Shown here one piece after another: positions 59,319 through 64,000 of a DNA stretch of 64,000 nt (positions are counted from its first letter, which is position 1; each line of letters starts with the position of its first letter). Below the pieces are notes generated by a model. That model saw only the letters and a program-made list of their open reading frames with translations. It did no database searches and was not told the origin of the DNA. The DNA is from Pyronema omphalodes. Taxonomy: Eukaryota > Ascomycota > Pezizomycetes > Pezizales > Pyronemataceae. Location: positions 1,054,001 to 1,118,000 of the forward strand of contig JAJJXM010000004.1 in NCBI GenBank assembly GCA_024516155.1, read 5' to 3'. A program made the translations under genes and the position numbers.

Positions 59319-60703
59319 TGTCACACCCTATAATGTGTGAGAATAGAATAGGTATCATATATAACGCTATGGAGAATATGGCAAACTCGACAGGAGAATG
59401 AATAATTAAGTTATTATCCCGGGCCGGAACCCCCAGAGGAGCTCCGGCTAGCCACGTCACGTGATTCGTGACTTTCCGATACGACCTCACAAGGATCCCG
59501 GCCCGAGGCGTCGAAACTATTATTCACTGTCAGTTTGGGAGGACTCAGGACGGAGAGGGGGAAAGGAACACTTACCTCAAGGGTGTCGACTTACCCTTGA
59601 GACAACTACAAACGACGCTGATGGAGAACGAAGAAGACGAAGAAAGGTCACCTCCTTATACCTGAGGAGAGTTCGGCACTATACGGCTACGATAGGGGCT
59701 GCATAGGAACAGAGGATTCCAGGAAGCTGCAGATGCGGCGCAAGAGTGTCATCCGGTGTTGCTAGTTGGGTGAACAGTGGGGCGAGAGATAAGGCAGAGT
59801 CTAGTCAGCAAACAGGAGTGGACTGCAGGACAAGGGTCAACAGTGCATCAGCATGAGACGACATCCAGCAGGGAACCCCACTCAGGAAACCTGTTTGATG
59901 AAACTGATATGACGCGTCCTTGGGCCTAGAACTGCCAACTTGGAAACAATACGGCGTTTGCATCCACACCAGAGTGTGGCTGCGCGCCAGTGCGCGCAGG
60001 TGGGGCACATATGACATCACACAGGAATGTGACGGGGCAGTGCGCTCCGGTAAGGCATGGAATGCCTTATGATGTCAGTGACCTCTACTTGCAATCGAGA
60101 TTCTCTAGGGAGATCTATGATGGCGCGACTCATACGATAAATGACTCATGCGTCATTATCACAAGAGTGGATGCATGATGCAGTCAGACGGAGTTGCCCT
60201 CCGGTATGACTCATAACCCCAGCACCTCATTGGAAGGTGTGGTAGTACGGTGAGCTATTTCTGGGATTAAGCTGACCAGGGCAAGCATTAGGCAAGTGAG
60301 CAATTAATTTAATTGCGCGCTTAGCATAATGCAAGCCTCAGCAGATGCGTCACAGCTTTGACCCATGTCTTATCTCCTACGCTCAGTTTGGCAGTTGGTT
60401 CCCCATGCAAGGCTGGGCGAACTTGTAGACGAAAGTCTATAAAAGACCCTATGTCTTCCCTCTGTCTCTTCCATCATCATCCATTGATCCTATACGCGAC
60501 GATACCATATCTACACGGACAAATACCTCCAAAGACGACCCTTAAGTTTATTCGGCCTGTGATCGGTTAATTCTCTTCCTATCTTATCTTCGGAATAACT
60601 TCTGTTAGTTCTTGAGAACGAAACGTCTGTCTTCGCCAGGACAGAATACTTGAGAGACAACCGGAAAAGCCTCCGCATAGTTAGGACTGTGCCCAGGTTC
60701 ACA
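59319..60703 (+). mobile_element. Solo LTR inserted in LINE ORF2, 5-bp target duplication GTGGT
   Basis: The element starts TGTCACACCC and ends GGTTCACA (TG..CA termini). It is flanked by GTGGT at 59314-59318 and 60704-60708. Removing the element and one duplicate rejoins the LINE frame exactly (PRTT before, TVVGSRTDE after). At 1385 bp with no coding region and no internal second LTR visible, it is best read as a solo LTR. A TATAAAAG box at 60438-60445 and a pyrimidine-rich start region fit an LTR read on the plus strand. TGTCAC starts are common in Ty3/gypsy LTRs. It appears unrelated to the gypsy 3' end at 62.4-64 kb. Confidence 0.88.
60438..60445 (+). promoter_or_regulatory. TATA box of the solo LTR
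   Basis: TATAAAAG lies about 260 bp from the LTR's right end, followed by a CT-rich stretch where transcription could start. Activity is unknown. Confidence 0.6.
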
Positions 60704-61864
60704 GTGGTAGTGCGGGGGTTGGTTGAACGTAGCACCTGCCAAACTGCGTCACCATTAGCTGTCTCGAGGAAAGTACCCCAGCAGGAGCGCTTGCGGGAGC
60801 GTTGAATCTTGTTGTAGGAGTTCCTCACTTCTACTTCCTGCTCCGTCGTAGCGCGGCCCTGTTTGGCAGCGCGGCGAATGCGGCCATACCTGCTGCGGGC
60901 TGCTTTCATGTCCGCCCCCCACCACCGTTTGGAGCGAGCGGTGATGCGCACCCTCCTGGCGTGTTCATCAAGCAGCTCCGTGAGCTGTTCCCTGATCCAG
61001 ACTGCTTCAGCTTCCACCTCTTCTGTTGAGCAACGACTGGACAGCGGTGGCCTGCGTTCGCTTCGACGGTGCCAGTCTGACGCCGCTTTCTGCACCGTGT
61101 CCTCGTTCTCAAGCAATTCTCCCACCGCCCAACCACGAGTTGGCGCATCATAGTCCCCTGGTTCCACCACCGACGTGACCTCCCACCAGATGGCTTCATG
61201 GTCTGACGTGGTAGCATGCTTAGGGTCGTCAAGGCAGCGGGCCAATACGTGAGGGGCTACCTCCATCGTGGCGAGGACCAGATCAATTACACTTATCCGT
61301 CGCTGTCCGCTTTGAGGGTGGGTTTCGAGCCCATCCCCGACGTACCTCAAGTCATGCTCGTCCATGAGCTCCTCGAGAATGGCATGGTGGATCGGCTGGT
61401 CACAGTAGGAATTCAATCTCCTACCGTGGGCGTTGAAATCACCGGCGAGGATTGTGCCCGGAGTGATTATTCGTGACCACGTTACCAACCTCGCAGGCCT
61501 TGTGTTGTCAGCCGTTCGGATAGCATCGTAGACATTTACGATGCGTATCTGGCGGTGACCTTGGCAAAGAACATCGAGGACTTGGACATCCCCTTCTCCT
61601 TCCCTCCCCAAGTCTTCTCGAACGCGGACCTTCCATACTGAATCCTTCCGGACACCCGTAAGCACTCGACCTCCCCATATGAAGTCGAAGGCAGGGTGTC
61701 TCCATCCCTGGAACGTGGGGGGTTCTTGGATGAGCACCAAGTCCGCTGCCAGTTCCATACCACTCTCCATTGCCGCCGTAAGTGTCAAAATCCGGCTACA
61801 CACGGCCGACAGGCGATACAACCGTCGGATTGCTATGCAATCGGGTTCGGCTCTGGACTTCTAG
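60704..61864 (-). pseudogene. LINE ORF2 N-terminal part: APE-like endonuclease
   Basis: 387 codons are open from a TAG at 61861-61863 to the LTR insertion. The endonuclease motifs are LVLIQEPPTF (metal-binding Glu), ILAGDFNAHG, SVIDLVLA and TSDHEAIWW (catalytic His). A basic linker (RSKRWWGADMKAARSRYGRIRRAAKQ) leads toward the reverse transcriptase. The very N-terminal strand of the fold is not clearly conserved, so the 5' side may be truncated. The frame continues into the LTR for about 64 codons before a stop. Confidence 0.88.
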
Positions 61865-62108
61865 GTGAGTTAGTCACGGGCTCAGGCAGTACTTACCTTG
61901 TACACAGGATGTCCCTGCAGCGTTGCCTCTGATAGAATCGTCGGATGGGGATCTGAGTGGGGGGATAGGTGGGTATTCGGGATGGGTAAGTATGTTGGGA
62001 TGGGCTGGGTTTGCGGTCACGGTTTAAATGATAGAACTGCAGTGTGTAGATAGGATTGTGTAAATAGATAATTGATTGCGTACTAGACTAATGAAATACA
62101 AATGTCCC

Positions 62109-62116
62109 CTTATATA
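62109..62116 (-). promoter_or_regulatory. TATA box in the putative gypsy LTR
   Basis: TATATAAG on the minus strand, upstream of a leader-like sequence running toward the LINE. It could drive transcription into the LINE remnant. Confidence 0.5.
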
Positions 62117-62214
62117 CCTTTGTCCCTGTGCTCATGTGATTTCCCAACTTCATCTGACCCGCAGATATTCCATCCATCATGAGACACCCTTTGCTCCACC
62201 GTGACTCCCAAAAC

Positions 62215-62336
62215 CTAACTAAAACACAATACAAATATAAACCAAAACACAATACAAAACAAATACAAAACATAAGCAAAACACAATACAAAACATAAGC
62301 ATAACACAATACAAAACATAAGCAAAACATAATCCA
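62215..62336. repeat. Degenerate AC/AA-rich tandem repeat
   Basis: Interspersed ACAAAACATAAGCA and AAACACAATAC words recur about six times. It is a low-complexity part of the putative LTR. Confidence 0.75.
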
Positions 62337-62434
62337 AACCTCGAGGAAACCCTCCTCGTTCCACCCCGCACTTACCCCCTTGTCCCTCGCTTAACCCTAA
62401 CTCCCCTCGCCTAGCCCTAGCTCCACCTCTTCGC

Positions 62435-63373
62435 TTAAACCCTAACCGTGACGTACGCCATCCCCAGCGTCACACCCACGAACCACAGCCCAGCTGTGGT
62501 TACAATCCCTCCCAGAAGCATATCCCTAGCGGTTCGTGACAGTAGCTCCCCCCTCCAGGCCGAGACTCCGATGAGGCTTGTCTGTTGTTCCCCATGGGGA
62601 CGAGGTCGGGGTTGTCGCTGCCGACGGTGATTGCGATTCTTTCGGCGGCATCTGCCGGATAGTCGTTGGCGGCGGGAAGGGTCCCCCCCGAAACCAGTGC
62701 TGGAGTGCTCCGGCAACGAGGACCCCTCGAATGGCGGTGGGGTGTGGGTCGGCGGTAGCACTTCTTCCTTTCCAGTGGGCGGTCCGTAGAAGGAGAGGTT
62801 TATGGCGAGTCGTTCGGGATCCCTGTTCGGGGACATGAGGTAGACAGGGACGTACCTCTTCTCCATCAAAGTCTCGCTCGAGGTTTCCGAGGCCAGCTCG
62901 GGTGCTGTTGGTGGCTGTTCCCCGTTGGGGTGTTGCTGGTCTTTCTCCGGGACGGGGGTCGGTTCATCCGGAGTCGGAGCGGGAGTTGTCGTGGAGCGGG
63001 CAGGCCCTGTGGCGCCGCATCTGGCTTCATGGCCGTCCATGTTAACCAGAAACCCACAGTCGTAGCAGACCCTCTTTCCTCGCTGCCAGGCCCGACAGGC
63101 CTTCCGAACGTCCAGATGTTTCCTCCTGATCACAGCCTCTAACTCGGGATCGTGCGTCCGTCCGCAGTTGCATTCGTTGGTTCCTTCCCGCCCAGCGGTT
63201 GGAAAATAGTTGTAGTTTCCTTTCGATTGTCGATGTGTGGCGCAGTAGTCGTCGTAACAAAAGGTCCAGTGTTGGGCATGGTGTGGGGGATACGTGGTTG
63301 TCGGTGGTGGGGCATCCTGGCGGTACCAGCCGCCGGAGTGTTGGTCGTTCTCGGGGTTTATGGGGCTAGCCAT
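62435..63373 (-). CDS. Extra ORF downstream of gypsy pol: Cys/His-rich protein with C-terminal membrane segment
   Basis: 312 aa from ATG 63373 (MASPINPEN). The frame is open for 32 codons further upstream, but those overlap the pol chromodomain in another frame. The start lies just after the natural pol stop at 63379-63381. The N-terminal half is rich in Cys and His: WTFCYDDYCATH, NECNCGRTHDPEL, CRAWQRGKRVCYDCGFLVNMDGHEARC, a possible zinc-binding module. A Pro/Thr-rich middle follows, then an Arg-rich stretch (RRQRLSGRCRRKNRNHRRQR). A hydrophobic C-terminus (about 285-310, MLLGGIVTTAGLWFVGVTLGMA) could be a membrane anchor. Extra ORFs at this position are known in some fungal gypsy elements (for example Boty-type); function is unknown. 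It is intact here. Confidence 0.7.
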   Translation of the reverse strand: MASPINPENDQHSGGWYRQDAPPPTTTYPPHHAQHWTFCYDDYCATHRQSKGNYNYFPTAGREGTNECNCGRTHDPELEAVIRRKHLDVRKACRAWQRGKRVCYDCGFLVNMDGHEARCGATGPARSTTTPAPTPDEPTPVPEKDQQHPNGEQPPTAPELASETSSETLMEKRYVPVYLMSPNRDPERLAINLSFYGPPTGKEEVLPPTHTPPPFEGSSLPEHSSTGFGGDPSRRQRLSGRCRRKNRNHRRQRQPRPRPHGEQQTSLIGVSAWRGELLSRTARDMLLGGIVTTAGLWFVGVTLGMAYVTVRV

Positions 63374-63378
63374 GGTTT

Positions 63379-64000
63379 TTACAACCTTGGGGCCGGTTTT
63401 CTTGGGTAGGTTATGTGAAATCGTCCGATAGCGTCGGGGGAATTCGTGAAGTTCTCCGATGGGTACCAAGTTCGGTCGGGATCAGGGAATCCCGTCCAAC
63501 GTACACGCTACTGGAGTTGGTTTCGATGATAGCGGGAATCAACTATCTCCTCCACTTCCCATTCCTCTTCGTCCTCAATAACAATTGGTGGGGGAGGAGG
63601 TTGGACGTGCCCGGGGATCGGTGTAAGGGTGGGTTGAGCCAGCTCGAGCAATGAGATGTGGAATACGGGGTGTATTTTCACACTGGCGGGGAGATCCAAT
63701 TTATACGATCTTGTCCCCACTCGCTCGAGGATGGTGTATGGCCCCATCAGCTTGTAATCCAACTTGCTGGATGGGCGAGTTGTCTTCACGTTTTTCCTCC
63801 GCAACCACACCCTATCCCCCTCCCTGAGTACTGGATCCGGGTGTCTCTTCCGATTTGCCTGTTCTGCCTGGGCAGCCTGTGCATATCCGATTTCTGCCTG
63901 TAGTTCCCGGTGGAGGTTGGTGAGGGCTGAGACGTATTCCGCCACCTCCGGGAATCCTCCTTCTATTTTTCCTAGTCTGGGTGCGAACCGCGGATGATAC
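63379..64000 (-). pseudogene. Ty3/gypsy pol C-terminus: integrase end plus chromodomain, partial
   Basis: The frame enters from the window edge (RFAPRLGKIEGGFPE) and reads the integrase C-terminal domain: REGDRVWLRRKNVKTTRPSSKLDYKLMGPY, LPASVKIHPVFHISLLE. It then reads a chromodomain start (EWEVEEIVDSRYHRNQLQ). A TAG at 63508-63510 falls where chromodomains usually have Tyr. Beyond it the same frame continues as a proper chromodomain (RVRWTGFPDPDRTWYP, SENFTNSPDAIGRF) to TAA at 63379. Thus one nonsense change breaks an otherwise intact end. The rest of pol and gag lie outside the window. Confidence 0.9.

Larger units (their letters stand above)
56221..61864 (-). mobile_element. Non-LTR (LINE) retrotransposon, inactive, interrupted by an LTR
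   Basis: The order on the minus strand is APE-type endonuclease (61864-60704), reverse transcriptase (59318-about 57815), RNase H (about 57640-57050), a CCHC-type zinc motif (near 56870-56930) and a tandem 3' tail. An RNase H plus APE layout suits fungal Tad1-like elements. No ORF1 is in place. The 5' end is lost or lies beyond the gypsy sequence to the right. Disablements are the LTR insertion at 59319-60703, a TGA within the RNase H region (57547-57549), and two frame changes near 57815 and at the 12-G run 57418-57429. Confidence 0.9.
61865..62434 (-). other. Possible 3' LTR region of the gypsy element
   Basis: This lies on the minus strand between the extra ORF and the LINE. It holds purine-rich stretches just after the ORF (GGGGTGGAACGAGGAGGG, a candidate polypurine tract), a simple-repeat stretch and a TATATAAG box (62109-62116). 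A likely end is near the TGTACA at about 61900-61905. The exact LTR borders could not be found because the 5' LTR is outside the window. Confidence 0.45.

Overview
The window is nuclear DNA of a filamentous ascomycete (Pezizomycotina). The support is compact genes with short GT-AG introns and CTAAC/CTAAT-like branch points, typical fungal housekeeping orthologues, and long gene-poor AT-rich stretches full of decayed repeats. A species cannot be named from the sequence. The repeat load and a fungal-specific membrane-protein family would suit a repeat-rich genome, but that is only a guess.

Layout. 0-2.2 kb: a decayed paralogue of a membrane-protein family. 2.2-13.9 kb: a dense housekeeping block with a Cdc25/rhodanese-type phosphatase, tRNA-splicing endonuclease subunit Sen15, folylpolyglutamate synthase, N-terminal protein methyltransferase Tae1, histidyl-tRNA synthetase with two start codons, Gwt1 (GPI inositol acylation) and Isc1 (inositol phosphosphingolipid phospholipase C). 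13.9-16.6 kb: repeats. 16.6-21.9 kb: Tti1 (PIKK assembly) and Pus1 (tRNA pseudouridine synthase), tail to tail. 21.9-28.6 kb: gene-poor, with a second relic of the membrane family and an inverted partial copy of the next gene. 28.6-30.1 kb: a DUF202 membrane protein. 30.1-44.9 kb: a repeat landscape dominated by a ~3 kb inverted duplication. Each arm carries an intact ~707-codon membrane-protein gene, and the two genes face each other across a ~4 kb spacer holding dense AAACACC/TAAACA arrays. 44.9-55.6 kb: Erv41, a Yke4-like ZIP transporter, translin, a Pgc1-like phosphodiesterase and Sfa1 (class III alcohol dehydrogenase). 56.2-64 kb: a retroelement pile-up. It holds a dead non-LTR element split by a ~1.4 kb solo LTR with a 5-bp target duplication, then the 3' end of a chromodomain Ty3/gypsy element with an extra ORF after pol.

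Functional themes: tRNA biogenesis (Sen15, HisRS, Pus1), secretory pathway and lipid biology (Gwt1, Isc1, Erv41, Yke4, Pgc1), and one-carbon/methyl chemistry (FPGS, Tae1, Sfa1). Several neighbours share short divergent promoters (Tae1/HisRS 238 bp; Gwt1/Isc1 221 bp). The least explained parts are the TAAACACC arrays inside the large inverted duplication, the family of membrane-protein copies and relics around it, and the extra ORF of the gypsy element. All exon boundaries were inferred by eye from splice signals and protein-family continuity.
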